Positions 50,246 through 60,917 of a stretch of 64,000 nt of DNA are shown here, piece after piece. Source of the stretch: Sphingomonas dokdonensis (GTDB lineage Bacteria; Pseudomonadota; Alphaproteobacteria; Sphingomonadales; Sphingomonadaceae); contig NZ_NBBI01000002.1 of the NCBI RefSeq assembly GCF_002197685.1, positions 248,001 to 312,000 on the forward strand, in the 5' to 3' direction. Each line of letters opens with the position of its first letter. Position 1 is the first letter of the stretch. The notes beneath the pieces were generated by a model that was not told the DNA's origin, searched no databases, and saw nothing but the letters and a program-made list of their open reading frames with translations. The position numbers were made by a program, and so were the translations under genes.

Positions 50246-51498
50246 AGCCAGTCCGGCACGCGCTCCGCGGCGAGGATCGTCTCGGCGGCGATACGATCGG
50301 CAACCACGGCGTAGCGGTCGCCATCCACCAGAACCTCTGGCACCAGCGGGCGCGAATTGTAGGTCGACGCCATGGTGGCGCCATAAGCGCCGGCGGTGCG
50401 GAAGATCGCGAGGTCGCCGGACTTCACGGCATCGATCTCGCGGTCGCGCGCGAAGGTGTCGCCGGTTTCGCAGACCGGCCCGGCGATGCTGGCGACCATC
50501 CGCTCGCCGCTCGGCCGGACAGCCTGAAAATCGTGCCAGGCATCGTAAAGGGCAGGGCGGGCCAGGTCGTTCATTGCGGCGTCAACGATGACGTATGGGT
50601 TGGTGACGCCGGGCTTCACCCAGATCACCTCGGTCACCAACACGCCGGCATTACCCGCGATCACCCGGCCTGGCTCGAACATCAAGGTGACGTCCCAGTC
50701 GCGCGTCACGCGCGCCACCATGGCGCCGAAATCCGCCGGATCGGGCGGCACGTCGCCGGTCTTGTAGTTGACCCCGAGGCCTCCACCCAGATCGACGTGA
50801 GTGATCGTGTGCCCGGCCGCGCGCAGTTCCGCGACCAGCGCGCCAACCCGCGTATAGGCGGCTTCGAGCGGCGAAATGTCGAGCAGCTGGCTGCCGATGT
50901 GGATGGCGACGCCGCGCAGCTCCAGGCCGTCGAGCTGTGACAGGCGCGCGAAGATGCCGGCGGCTTCGTCGATCGGCACGCCGAACTTGTTTTCGCGCTT
51001 GCCGGTCGAGATCTTGGCGTGGGTGCCGGCGTCCACATCCGGGTTCACGCGCAGCACGGCGCGCGCCTTGGTGCCGCGGGCGGCGGCCAGTTGCGCCAGG
51101 ACGACGCCTTCCTCTTCCAGCTCGATATTGAACTGTCCGATACCGGCTTCGATGCCCTTGGTCAGCTCGGCGCGCGTTTTGCCCACGCCCGAAAACACGA
51201 TGTCGTGGGCGGGCATCCCAGCGGCCAGCGCGCGCGCCATTTCACCGCCGGAGACGACGTCCGCGCCATAGCCCTCGCGTGCCAGCACGTTCAGCACGGC
51301 GATATTCGGGTTCGCCTTGATCGCGTAGGCGAGATGCACGCGCCCCGCCGGTTTCAGCCCGTCGCGGAAGCGCTGTGCCTGGCGGCGCAACGTATTGGCC
51401 GAATAGACGTAAACAGGCGTTCCCACTTCCGCGGCGATGCGGGACAGGGGAACGGCTTCACAGTGAAGCTCGCCGTTGACGAGTGCGAAATGGTCCAT
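50242..51498 (-). CDS. lysA: Diaminopimelate decarboxylase
   Basis: A 418-residue PLP enzyme making lysine from meso-diaminopimelate. The PLP lysine is in AYAIKANPNIAVLNVLAREGYGADVVSGGEM (Lys61). Other marks are THVDLGGGLGVNY, FEPGRVIAGNAGVLVTEVIWVK, GPVCETGDTFARDREI and the terminal AYGATMASTYNSRP. It starts 3 bp after the small lipoprotein gene and overlaps the siroheme-like gene by 4 nt. Confidence 0.97.
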   Translation of the reverse strand: MDHFALVNGELHCEAVPLSRIAAEVGTPVYVYSANTLRRQAQRFRDGLKPAGRVHLAYAIKANPNIAVLNVLAREGYGADVVSGGEMARALAAGMPAHDIVFSGVGKTRAELTKGIEAGIGQFNIELEEEGVVLAQLAAARGTKARAVLRVNPDVDAGTHAKISTGKRENKFGVPIDEAAGIFARLSQLDGLELRGVAIHIGSQLLDISPLEAAYTRVGALVAELRAAGHTITHVDLGGGLGVNYKTGDVPPDPADFGAMVARVTRDWDVTLMFEPGRVIAGNAGVLVTEVIWVKPGVTNPYVIVDAAMNDLARPALYDAWHDFQAVRPSGERMVASIAGPVCETGDTFARDREIDAVKSGDLAIFRTAGAYGATMASTYNSRPLVPEVLVDGDRYAVVADRIAAETILAAERVPDWL

Positions 51499-51501
51499 TG
51501 A

Positions 51502-51731
51502 TTACCTTGGCGGGAGGTCGAATTCGTCGCTGCGCCGCTCCTCGGAGTTGCGGAGCAGTTCGTCGCTGCGGCCCGGACGGGCCTGCGGCTCTGCCTGAAG
51601 CAGGTCGCTTGGGGTCGGCGTCGCGGTGGCGCCATAAGGCGCAACCGGCAGTTGCTTGCCCTCAGCTGGCTTAAGCTCGCGCGAGGCGCCGCAGCCGGCC
51701 AGCAGCAGACCGAGCAGGAGGACGGCGGCCT

Positions 51732-51735
<4 letters not shown>
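51502..51735 (-). CDS. Small lipoprotein between argH and lysA (possible LptM-like)
   Basis: A 77-residue lipoprotein with the lipobox LLLAGCG (cysteine near residue 15), then a short Pro/Gln/Arg-rich tail ([31 protein letters not shown]). LptM (YifL) of enterobacteria is a similarly small lipoprotein near lysA that aids LptD maturation. The position and size suggest an equivalent, but similarity is limited to the lipobox region. The GTG start overlaps the argH stop as GTGA. Confidence 0.72.
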
Positions 51736-53115
<1,380 letters not shown>

Positions 53116-53117
<2 letters not shown>

Positions 53118-53712
53118 GCCATCGCGCTCGGGAACCGTCTTTCTCCTTGCGGCCGCACTGACGGCCGCGGCTTGCGATAGGCAAACGCCTGCGCCGGAGC
53201 AAGCAAACGTCGCAGCGCCCGATGAGGTGACGTCGGACGAGGTCACTCCGGGGGCGGGCAACGCGGCGACGCCCGCCGGCAAGGTCGACCGATCGCACAA
53301 GGGGGAGGCCGCGCCGGACGTGTCCTTCTACGATCCGGCGGGCAAGAAGATCACGCTTGCCGCGTTTCGCGGCCAGCCGACGCTCGTGAACCTGTGGGCG
53401 ACGTGGTGCGCACCTTGCATCAAGGAGATGCCGAGCCTGGATGCGGCGGCCGAGGCCATGAAGGGCAAGGTGCGCGTGGTTGCGATCAGCCAGGACATGC
53501 AGCGCGAAAAGGTCGCGCCGTTCTTCGCCGAGCGCAAGCTTGCGAATCTCGCGCCCTATGTCGACCCTGATCTTGGCCTCAGCCTGTCGTACAAGGTGAA
53601 CCTGCCGACCACGATCATGCTGGACGCCGAGGGGCGCGAGCTCTGGCGGGTGAGCGGGGCGATGGAGTGGAACGGCGCGGAGGCCAAGGCGCTGATGGCG
53701 GAAGCGGTCTAA
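53116..53712 (+). CDS. TlpA-family thiol-disulfide lipoprotein
   Basis: A 198-residue periplasmic thioredoxin-like protein anchored by a lipobox ([11 protein letters not shown], Cys20). The redox centre is WATWCAPC with cysteines at about 98 and 101, and the cis-proline region is [15 protein letters not shown]. TlpA-like proteins reduce cytochrome or copper-site cysteines, or other exported proteins. Its ATG shares the CATG tetranucleotide with the divergent argH start. It ends convergent with, and overlapping by 4 nt, the Sel1-repeat gene. Confidence 0.9.
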
Positions 53713-54401
53713 GGCACCACTTCGCAATCTGCCGTTTCGACATGCAGCACCTCGGCTAGGGCGGGGTGGGGAGAGGTGGCGAGCCAGGCCGCAGCCTTGC
53801 GGCGAAATGCCGGTGTGGCACTTTGGGCGCATTGCGCTAGCCACGCGCGCGCCTCGTCCAGGCAGTCCGCCGCGATCAGCATGCGGGCGTGGTTGAAGGC
53901 ACCGCGGAAGTCACCGCCGGCTGCCGCGCGGGCGTAGCATTCGGCGGCCTTGGCCATGTCTCGCGCGATCACCCATCCGTCCTCGTGGAAGCTGCCGACA
54001 TAGTTGATCGCCTTGGCATTGCCGAGCGCGGCGGCCCGTTCAAACCAGCCGAGCGCGGCAGCCTTGTCCTCCGCGACGCCTTCGCCGAGCGTCAGCGCCG
54101 TGGCGTAATTGTACATGCCCCAGTCGAGTCCGCGCTCGGCCGCCAGGCGAAAGCATTCGGCGGCGCGGTCCTTGTCGATCGCCACGCCCCAGCCCTGATC
54201 GTAGCAGCGGCCTACCATGTTGAGCGCCATGAGGTGCCCCTGCGTCGCCGCCTTGTTGAACCAGGCAAAGCCCGCCGATGCCTTGCCCGCGTCGAGCAGC
54301 ATCTGCGCCCACACCGCCTGGGCGTCCGCCACGCCCTGTTCGGCGCCCGTGCGGATAAGCGCCGCCCGCTCCTCCGGCGAACCGGAGAGGCGGGCGCGCA
54401 C
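53709..54401 (-). CDS. Sel1-like repeat protein linked to the siderophore receptor
   Basis: A 230-residue protein with at least four Sel1-type 36-residue repeats (AGFAWFNKAATQGHLMALNMVGRCYDQGWGVAIDKDRAAECFRLAAERG and following). No signal peptide or enzyme motif is visible; such repeats mediate protein binding. A GTG start is given at 54401. Reading upstream in frame gives LTDRLDQLSPDEV back to a CTG at 54437 that overlaps the receptor stop, so translation may begin there by coupling. Genes of this kind often follow iron receptors, with the role still unknown. Confidence 0.8.
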   Translation of the reverse strand: MRARLSGSPEERAALIRTGAEQGVADAQAVWAQMLLDAGKASAGFAWFNKAATQGHLMALNMVGRCYDQGWGVAIDKDRAAECFRLAAERGLDWGMYNYATALTLGEGVAEDKAAALGWFERAAALGNAKAINYVGSFHEDGWVIARDMAKAAECYARAAAGGDFRGAFNHARMLIAADCLDEARAWLAQCAQSATPAFRRKAAAWLATSPHPALAEVLHVETADCEVVP

Positions 54402-54433
54402 CTCGTCGGGCGACAGCTGGTCGAGGCGGTCGG

Positions 54434-56935
54434 TCAGAACTTCACGCCCAGCGTGGCAAAGGCGGTGCGGCCAGGGGCGATGCTGGCGTAATGCGCGGTG
54501 AACGCCTGCGGGAAATAGACCTTGTCGGTCAGGTTCTGCACGTTGACGCTGAGGTCGATGTGTTCGTTGATCGCGTAACCGAGCCGGGCATCGAAGCGCC
54601 AGTAATCGGGCACCGTCACGACGCGGACGCGGGTGGCCGGCGTCACCGTCACGGCGCCGGCCGCATCCTGCGTCGCGCGGCGGTTATCGGAATAGCCGCC
54701 AAAGACACGGCTCATGTAGAAAGCGCCGCCGCCGATCGACAATCCTTCGACGGGCGTGACGTTCGCCCACATGGTGAAGCTGTCCCGCGCGGTTTGCGGC
54801 GCCTGCCGCCCGGTGCTGGCCGAGGGAACAAGCACCCGCTGCGCCGGCTGGAGCGTGACGCCGCCCGCGGTGATCGCCGGTGCGGTAAGTGCGGTGAAGC
54901 CGGCGTCGACGATCTTCGGATCGAGATGCGTGTAGCCGCCAAAGAGCGACAACCATGGCGTGACGTTGCCGTTGAAGCTGAATTCGACGCCGCGGATGCG
55001 GCGCTTGCCGATGAACTGCACGGTATCGTCCGGACCGGTCACGCGCGCGTTGCTGGTGTCGGTCTGGAATGCGGCGACCGAGAGGGCGAGCTGTTCGTTG
55101 AACAGATCGGCCTTGGCGCCGACTTCGTACGACTTGGTCTTTTCCACCTTCAGACTGTCGAGCAGCGCGACATTGGCCGGCGTGAAGGTGGTCGGCAGTG
55201 CGTTCGGCTCCTGCCCCTCGCCGAGCAGGCTGTTGGGCGGCGTCGCGGCGGTGGCGTAGCTGGCATAGAGCGAGGTATTGCGGCTCGGCTTGAAGATCAG
55301 CCCGGCCTGCCAGTTGAACAGCTTGTCATTGCGGTCGACGGTGAAGGTGTCCGGAGCGGTGGCGGGCTGGCCGGGCGTCAGCTTCGAGGTGAAATCGTCA
55401 TAGCGTGCGCCGAGGTTCAGGATCAGCGCTGGCGTGATCGTGATCGAATCGAAGGCATAGGCCGACATCGTACGGGCGGCATTCTGCGTTTGCGTGCTGA
55501 ACGGGTTCTTGGCGATCGGGGTGGCGACGCTCGAGGCGTCGCTTGCGTAATTGATCCAGGGATCGTTCGGATTGGGATCGAACAGGCTGGTGCAGTTGAA
55601 CCGGGCGAGCGCATCGGGTGTGCAGCGCGGCGACAGCGTGGAGCCATTCGCCACCGCATAGGTGCCGCGCCGCGCCTTTTCCCAGCTGAACTCGACGCCG
55701 GCCGCGATGCTGTGCTTGATTGCGCCCGTCGAGAACATGCCGAACAGATCGGTCTGGTTGCTCAGCCCCTCGACATAGCCGTGCCGCGTGTTGCTGCGGC
55801 GCCAGACCAGCCCGCCGGCCGTCGTCGGCGAGGCAGGGTTGGTGCCGAACACGTTGCCCTGCTGATCGTCGGGCTGCGTCAGCACATATTCCTGGCGATT
55901 GTGGCTGAAGCGCGAGGTGTTGCGCAGCGTCAGGCCGCCGAAATCGTGCTCGACGCGCATGCTGGCCTGGTTTGTGACGGTATCGCGAAAGTCGCGGCTC
56001 TTCAGGCCGTAGAAGGCGTCGCGCTTCACCGTGCCGGTTACGCCCGCGATGGTGGTGACGCGGCCGATCGCCGGCTCGACATAGATCTCGCCCGTGCCCG
56101 GCAGATTGTTGACCGTGTAGAGGTACGGGATGCCGGCGTCGGGCAGCTCATGCGTTTCGAGATAGTAATAGGACAGGGTCAGCCGCGTGTCGCTTTCGAG
56201 CCCGATGGTGATCGAGGGCGCAACGCCCCAGCGGCGCGACCAGATGGCGTCGCGACCGGCGACATCCTGATCGTGCCACATGCCGGCGACACGCACGCCG
56301 ATGCCGTTGCCGAGATACTGGTTCACGTCGACTGCGGCGTGCTTGTAGTCGGCATTGCCGATGCTGGCGCTGGCGCGAACGAAGTCGGTCGTTTGCGGTG
56401 ACTTGGTGATGATGTTGATCGAGCCGCCGGCGCTGCCGCGCCCGCCGAGCGTCGAATCCGACCCGCGAACGATCTGCACCTGCTCGACCGCGAAGGTGTC
56501 ACGGGTCTGCGCGGCCAGATCGCGGACGCCATCGACGAAGGTCGAACCCTGGCTATCGAAGCCGCGAATGAAGGGGCGATCGCCGACCGGATTGCCGCCC
56601 TCGGCCGCGCCAAAGGTGATGCCGGGCACGGTGCGCAGCGCATCGGCCAGCGTGGTTGATCCGGTCTGCTCGATCACGTCCTTGGGCAGAACGACTACCG
56701 AGCGCGGCGTGTTGACGAGCGGGGCGATCGCCTTGGCGCCTTGCAGCTCGCTACGTTCGCGCTGGCCGTTCACCAAAATGTCATTGCGCTCGTCGTCGCT
56801 CTGGTTGGCGGCGGTGCGATCCTGCGGGGTCGACGATCCTGATGGCGTCTCGGCAGCGGCGGGCGCGGTGGCGAGAAAACCGACGCACGATATCGCCAGG
56901 AATGATGCCGCCCGCGGCGCTGAAGACACTGTCAT
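54434..56935 (-). CDS. TonB-dependent siderophore receptor (Fiu-like)
   Basis: An 833-residue outer-membrane receptor. After a signal peptide ending in AAAE, the plug domain reads TPRSVVVLPKDVIEQTGSTTLADALRTVPGITFGAAEGGNPVGDRPFIRGFDSQGSTFVDGVRDL. The barrel ends NVQNLTDKVYFPQAFTAHYASIAPGRTAFATLGVKF, with the terminal aromatic residue needed for outer-membrane insertion. The plug resembles catecholate receptors such as Fiu. ATG 56935 is chosen at the signal peptide. Two Fur-box-like palindromes lie upstream, so iron repression is likely. Confidence 0.93.
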   Translation of the reverse strand: MTVSSAPRAASFLAISCVGFLATAPAAAETPSGSSTPQDRTAANQSDDERNDILVNGQRERSELQGAKAIAPLVNTPRSVVVLPKDVIEQTGSTTLADALRTVPGITFGAAEGGNPVGDRPFIRGFDSQGSTFVDGVRDLAAQTRDTFAVEQVQIVRGSDSTLGGRGSAGGSINIITKSPQTTDFVRASASIGNADYKHAAVDVNQYLGNGIGVRVAGMWHDQDVAGRDAIWSRRWGVAPSITIGLESDTRLTLSYYYLETHELPDAGIPYLYTVNNLPGTGEIYVEPAIGRVTTIAGVTGTVKRDAFYGLKSRDFRDTVTNQASMRVEHDFGGLTLRNTSRFSHNRQEYVLTQPDDQQGNVFGTNPASPTTAGGLVWRRSNTRHGYVEGLSNQTDLFGMFSTGAIKHSIAAGVEFSWEKARRGTYAVANGSTLSPRCTPDALARFNCTSLFDPNPNDPWINYASDASSVATPIAKNPFSTQTQNAARTMSAYAFDSITITPALILNLGARYDDFTSKLTPGQPATAPDTFTVDRNDKLFNWQAGLIFKPSRNTSLYASYATAATPPNSLLGEGQEPNALPTTFTPANVALLDSLKVEKTKSYEVGAKADLFNEQLALSVAAFQTDTSNARVTGPDDTVQFIGKRRIRGVEFSFNGNVTPWLSLFGGYTHLDPKIVDAGFTALTAPAITAGGVTLQPAQRVLVPSASTGRQAPQTARDSFTMWANVTPVEGLSIGGGAFYMSRVFGGYSDNRRATQDAAGAVTVTPATRVRVVTVPDYWRFDARLGYAINEHIDLSVNVQNLTDKVYFPQAFTAHYASIAPGRTAFATLGVKF

Positions 56936-56968
56936 GGAACCCCCAAGTCCTTGTTGAGGGTGACGGCT

Positions 56969-57010
56969 AATGAGAACGATTATCAGAGTCAATCTCTAAT
57001 GAGAATCGAT
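56969..57010 (-). promoter_or_regulatory. Two Fur-box-like sites before the siderophore receptor
   Basis: TGATAATCGTTCTCATT (complement of 56969-56985) and a second TCTCATTAG-centred site up to 57010 match the GATAATGATAATCATTATC pattern well. They lie 35-75 bp upstream of the receptor ATG. Confidence 0.7.
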
Positions 57011-57067
57011 CGCGATACGCCTTATCTCAGTCGTTAGGCGTTGACCGTGAGCATTTTTGCTAACTGC

Positions 57068-58117
57068 TTAGAACCAGACGCGGATACCGGCGACGACGCC
57101 GAAGCCACCGGCGTCATCTCCAACCGAGCGCGCATAACGGGCAGTGCCGCCGAGCTGGCGCTCCCACGACATGCCCACATAGGGGGCGAACTCTCGCGCG
57201 ATTTCGTAGCGCAGCCGCAGGCCAAGCTCGGCATCGGTCACGCCGCTGCCGAGCTGGCGGACGGGGACGCGCTGGGCGGACAGGTTGATCTCTGCGCGCG
57301 GTTGGAGAACGAGGCGTTGGGTGATCCGCTGGTCGTAATAGCCTTCGATCCGCGCCAAAAGCTCACCCTTGTTGGACAGGAACAGCGCGCCTTCGACGTC
57401 GAACCAATAGGGGGCAAGGCCCTCGACGCCGACGGTGGCGTAGGTGCGGTCGGGGCCAGTGGCGATATCCTGACGGACGCCGGCCTGCAGGTTGAAATAC
57501 GGGCCGATCGCGCGGCTGTAGAGCGCCTGGACCTCGGCATCGGTGCTGCCGCCGAAGGCCCCGTCGCCCTCGGTCTTGAGCGTCAGGCGATTGATGTCGC
57601 CGCCATACCAGAAGGCGCCGTCCCAGCGGTAGCGGTCGCGGCCACCGCGCAGCTGCACCTCCGCCAGATCGAGCATGACCTGCGAAAAAGCCATGCCGCC
57701 ATGCTCGCGGCGCATGGTGGCGCGAGCCGCGGCCATCGCGTCGTGGCCCCAGATGCGATCGGCGTAGGTCGGCTGAACGCTGCCGGGTGAGGGCGGAGTG
57801 ACGGCAGGCGGGAAGGGGGAAGCGGGGTGAGGGCCGGCCGCGTTCGGCATCGTTCCGGCGGGTTTCGGCGTGCAATGGCCCATGGCCGCATGCTCGGGCG
57901 GGCAAGCGGGATCGGCCGGGCTCGGCGCATCCATCGCGCCGGCGTGATGCGCATGCGCTGAAGAGTCCGGAGCATCGGTCGGCTGCGGAGGATGGTGCTC
58001 GGGCGGCGTAGCGTCAGCAGCCGGCGCTTGATGCTGCATGTGCTCGCCGTGACGCTGCGGGGGGCTTGGCGCGTCGCCGGTGGTCAGGGCTGCCGCGAGG
58101 AGGGCGAGCGCGATCAT
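57068..58117 (-). CDS. copB: Copper resistance outer-membrane protein CopB
   Basis: A 349-residue CopB. The N-terminal third is His/Met/Pro-rich (HGEHMQHQAPAADATPPEHHPPQPTDAP, HAHHAG) and includes CPPEHAAMGHC at residues 72-82. The C-terminal beta-barrel has the family lines YRWDGAFWYGGDINRLTLKTEGDG, AVGIEGLAPYWFDVEGALFLSNKGELLARIEGYYDQRITQRLVLQPRAEIN and a terminal GVVAGIRVWF. It sequesters or moves copper at the outer membrane. It overlaps copA as ATGA. Confidence 0.93.
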   Translation of the reverse strand: MIALALLAAALTTGDAPSPPQRHGEHMQHQAPAADATPPEHHPPQPTDAPDSSAHAHHAGAMDAPSPADPACPPEHAAMGHCTPKPAGTMPNAAGPHPASPFPPAVTPPSPGSVQPTYADRIWGHDAMAAARATMRREHGGMAFSQVMLDLAEVQLRGGRDRYRWDGAFWYGGDINRLTLKTEGDGAFGGSTDAEVQALYSRAIGPYFNLQAGVRQDIATGPDRTYATVGVEGLAPYWFDVEGALFLSNKGELLARIEGYYDQRITQRLVLQPRAEINLSAQRVPVRQLGSGVTDAELGLRLRYEIAREFAPYVGMSWERQLGGTARYARSVGDDAGGFGVVAGIRVWF

Positions 58118-60003
58118 GCGGCGGCCTCACCAGCGGGACGGACGGAGACGACCTGCATCATCCCGGCATGCATGTGGTAGAGCAGATGGCAGTGAAACGC
58201 CCAATCGCCCACCGCATCGGCGGTCAGATCAAAGGTGGCGGTGCCGCCGGGCTGCACCTGAATCGTGTGCTTGCGCGGGGCGTGATCGCCATGGCCGGTG
58301 ACCAGCTCGAAGTAATGGCCGTGCAGGTGGATCGGGTGACCCATCATGGTGTCGTTCACCAGGGTGACGCGAACCCGCTCGTTCTGGCTGAACGCGATCG
58401 GGGCGGTCACCTCGCTAAGCTTCTCGCCGTCGAACGCCCACATATAGCGTTCCATGTTGCCGGTCAGGTGGATGCGCAGCTCGCGGCTGGGCGCGCGCGT
58501 GTCGGGATTGCGCGTCACGGCCTTCAGATCGGTATACACCAGAACGCGATGGGGCACGCCCTCCAGTCCCTGACCGCGATCACCCATGCGGTCCATCGGC
58601 ATGGGCGAAATGGTCTGCACCGTTGGCGTCTTCTTTACTTCGGGCGCGTTCGAGAAGTCGCGCATCGCATGATCCATCGCACCCGCGGCATGGCCTGCGC
58701 CGCCTGCTGGAACGGCGCCCGCATCGGGTGCGCCGGGGAGGGTGCAATGCCCCATGGCGGCGTGTTCGGGCGCACAGGCGGGAGCCGGCGCGGGAGCGGG
58801 AGATGCATGAGTCATCGCGCCGTGATCCATGCCCGCGTGCATTTCGCCGTGACCGGGCATGGTCGTCCCGCCGTCACCGTGATCCATCGCGCCCATGCCC
58901 ATGTCCTTCATGTCGGCGAGCGGGCGTTTGCGCAGCGCCGGCACGGGCGCGACCATGCCGGCGCGTGGGGCGAGCGTCGCACGGGCCATGCCGGAACGAT
59001 CGACGCTTTCGCCGACGATGGTATAGGCGCGGTCGTCTGGCGGCTGCACGATGACGTCATAGGTTTCGGCAACCGCGATCTGCATTTCGTCCACTGTCAC
59101 CGGCTGGACGGGAAGACCGTCGGCCTCGACCACCGTTAGCCTCAGGCCGGGGATACGCAGGTTGAAGGTCGTCATCGCCGAAGCGTTGATCAGCCGCAGC
59201 CGTACCCGCTCGCCCGGCTGAAAGAGCCCGGTCCAATTGTTGCGCGGGCCATGGCCGTTGACCAGATAGGTGTAGGTGCTGGCGGTCACGTCCGCGACGT
59301 CGGCCGGGTCCATGCGCATCGCGCCCCAGCGGGTGCGCTCGGCGGCGGGCTGGTCCTTGCCCGCGAGCAGCCCGGCGAGCGTCTGCTTCTGATAATTGAA
59401 ATAGCCGCCCTGCTGCTTCAGCTTTTTGAAGATCAGGTGCGGGTGCATCGGGCTGTGATCGGACAGGACGATCACATGCTCGCGATCCGACGCGACCGGA
59501 TCGGCGCCGGCGGGGTCGATCACGATCGGCCCATAGTGGCCCATCTGCTCCTGCAGCCCCGAATGGCTGTGATACCAATAGGTGCCCGACTGGCGGATCG
59601 GAAATTCATAGGTGAAGGTGGAGCGCGGCTTGATCCCGGGAAAGCTGATGCCGGGCACGCCATCCATGTGGAACGGCAGGATCAGCCCGTGCCAGTGGAT
59701 CGAGGTATCCTCGTCTAGCGTGTTTTCGACATGGAGGCGGACGTTCTGTCCCTCGCGCAGCCGGATCAGTGGCGCGGGCACGGTGCCGTTGATGCCGATG
59801 GCGTGACTGGTACGGCCGTCGATCATCATCATCTGGTGCGCGACTCGCAAGGTGATGTCAGCGCCCGAAACCGTCGGCAGCGGTCGGATCACCCCGGGCG
59901 ATACCGACTGCGCCCATGCCGGCATGTACGCCGACAAGGCCAGGCCGCCACCGGCGAGGCCGGCGCCGTGCAGCAGCTGACGACGATCGAAAACGCGAGA
60001 CAT
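58114..60003 (-). CDS. copA: Copper resistance multicopper oxidase CopA
   Basis: A 629-residue periplasmic multicopper oxidase. A Tat-type signal (FDRRQLLHGAGLAGGGLALSAYMPAWA) fits export of a folded copper enzyme. Copper ligands are complete: IHWHG (103/105), YWYHSHS (145/147), HPIHLHGHYFELV and WAFHCHLLYHMHAGMM (about 602-616). A Met/His-rich insert spans about residues 370-450 and includes CAPEHAAMGHC (410-420). ATG 60003 is chosen for the Tat motif, since upstream in-frame codons precede it without similarity. Confidence 0.95.
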   Translation of the reverse strand: MSRVFDRRQLLHGAGLAGGGLALSAYMPAWAQSVSPGVIRPLPTVSGADITLRVAHQMMMIDGRTSHAIGINGTVPAPLIRLREGQNVRLHVENTLDEDTSIHWHGLILPFHMDGVPGISFPGIKPRSTFTYEFPIRQSGTYWYHSHSGLQEQMGHYGPIVIDPAGADPVASDREHVIVLSDHSPMHPHLIFKKLKQQGGYFNYQKQTLAGLLAGKDQPAAERTRWGAMRMDPADVADVTASTYTYLVNGHGPRNNWTGLFQPGERVRLRLINASAMTTFNLRIPGLRLTVVEADGLPVQPVTVDEMQIAVAETYDVIVQPPDDRAYTIVGESVDRSGMARATLAPRAGMVAPVPALRKRPLADMKDMGMGAMDHGDGGTTMPGHGEMHAGMDHGAMTHASPAPAPAPACAPEHAAMGHCTLPGAPDAGAVPAGGAGHAAGAMDHAMRDFSNAPEVKKTPTVQTISPMPMDRMGDRGQGLEGVPHRVLVYTDLKAVTRNPDTRAPSRELRIHLTGNMERYMWAFDGEKLSEVTAPIAFSQNERVRVTLVNDTMMGHPIHLHGHYFELVTGHGDHAPRKHTIQVQPGGTATFDLTADAVGDWAFHCHLLYHMHAGMMQVVSVRPAGEAAA

Positions 60004-60077
60004 TACAGGTCCTTGATTAGCGCTGCGGTGGATCGTTGCGCCTACCACTAAGTCAGGGCCGGCACGCGGTAGCCGAA

Positions 60078-60094
60078 TTATCTGGCCAAGATAA
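60078..60094. promoter_or_regulatory. 17-bp palindrome, candidate copper-responsive operator before copA
   Basis: TTATCT-GGCCA-AGATAA is a perfect inverted repeat 75 bp upstream of the copA start. No cueR, cusR or copR gene is in the window, so the binding protein is not known. Confidence 0.5.
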
Positions 60095-60299
60095 GTTCTG
60101 CGCGTCGCCATTCCAGCGGCTTGCGAGGGCGACTGACAGATGGAGCGAGCGCGCGTGGTGCGCCGTCGTTCCCGCGCCATGACCGGGCAATTGCATCAGC
60201 AACGGATCAGACGTTCTCTCACCTCCCCCTTTCGGGTGATGCCGGATGCGGTTGTTCTGGCGACCGCTTCCGCTGGAACTGACGAAAAGGGGTGGGAAC

Positions 60300-60917
60300 A
60301 TGCGGACGATCACCATCATCGCGGCGGGACTGGCGCTTTCGGCGTGCGCAACCGGGCCGTACGAATGGAAATACGGCCAGGACAAGATCGTGCCCGGCCA
60401 GTTCAGCATGACCAACACGGACAAGAACGGCACCGTGCTGACCTGGCCGTCGCATGCCGTCGCCGCCATCGTCTATCCGAGCGGCGACGCGGCCTGCATC
60501 CAGAGCGCGCAAAGCTCAAAGGCGCGAAACATGTCGGGCGGCGCGGGGATTTCGGCGCTGCTCAAATCGGGGCAGAGCGTCGATGCGAAGACGGCGCAGG
60601 CGATCACCGAGGCGGTATCCTCGCTGCAGGACCGCAACGACGTTGCCACGTTCCTTGACGTGGCCTTGTTCCAGATTTGCGCCATTTCGAAGAACAAGAG
60701 CTTTTCAAAGGATCAGACCGCCGCGCTGATCCAGCAGGCGCTGGTGACGGCGGCGGACATTGCCAAGGCGCGGCCGAACTATGCGGTCACCAAAAGCGAC
60801 GTGGTGCAGGCCGGCGACGCTGCCGCCGTTCCGCCGACGGTAGCAGCACCGACCGTCCCGCCGGCGACCGTGCCGATCCCGTCGGCACCAGATGCAGGCC
60901 CCGAGAGCGCCCCCTAG
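60300..60917 (+). CDS. Uncharacterised lipoprotein
   Basis: A 205-residue protein with a lipobox ([15 protein letters not shown], cysteine near residue 15). The body has no domain I recognise; it contains [29 protein letters not shown] and a helical middle. The C-terminal 35 residues are Pro/Ala/Val-rich ([21 protein letters not shown]), like a wall-spanning linker. ATG 60300 is chosen at the signal peptide. Its TAG overlaps the convergent queA stop by 2 nt. Its location beside copA may be chance. Confidence 0.7.
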   Translation: MRTITIIAAGLALSACATGPYEWKYGQDKIVPGQFSMTNTDKNGTVLTWPSHAVAAIVYPSGDAACIQSAQSSKARNMSGGAGISALLKSGQSVDAKTAQAITEAVSSLQDRNDVATFLDVALFQICAISKNKSFSKDQTAALIQQALVTAADIAKARPNYAVTKSDVVQAGDAAAVPPTVAAPTVPPATVPIPSAPDAGPESAP

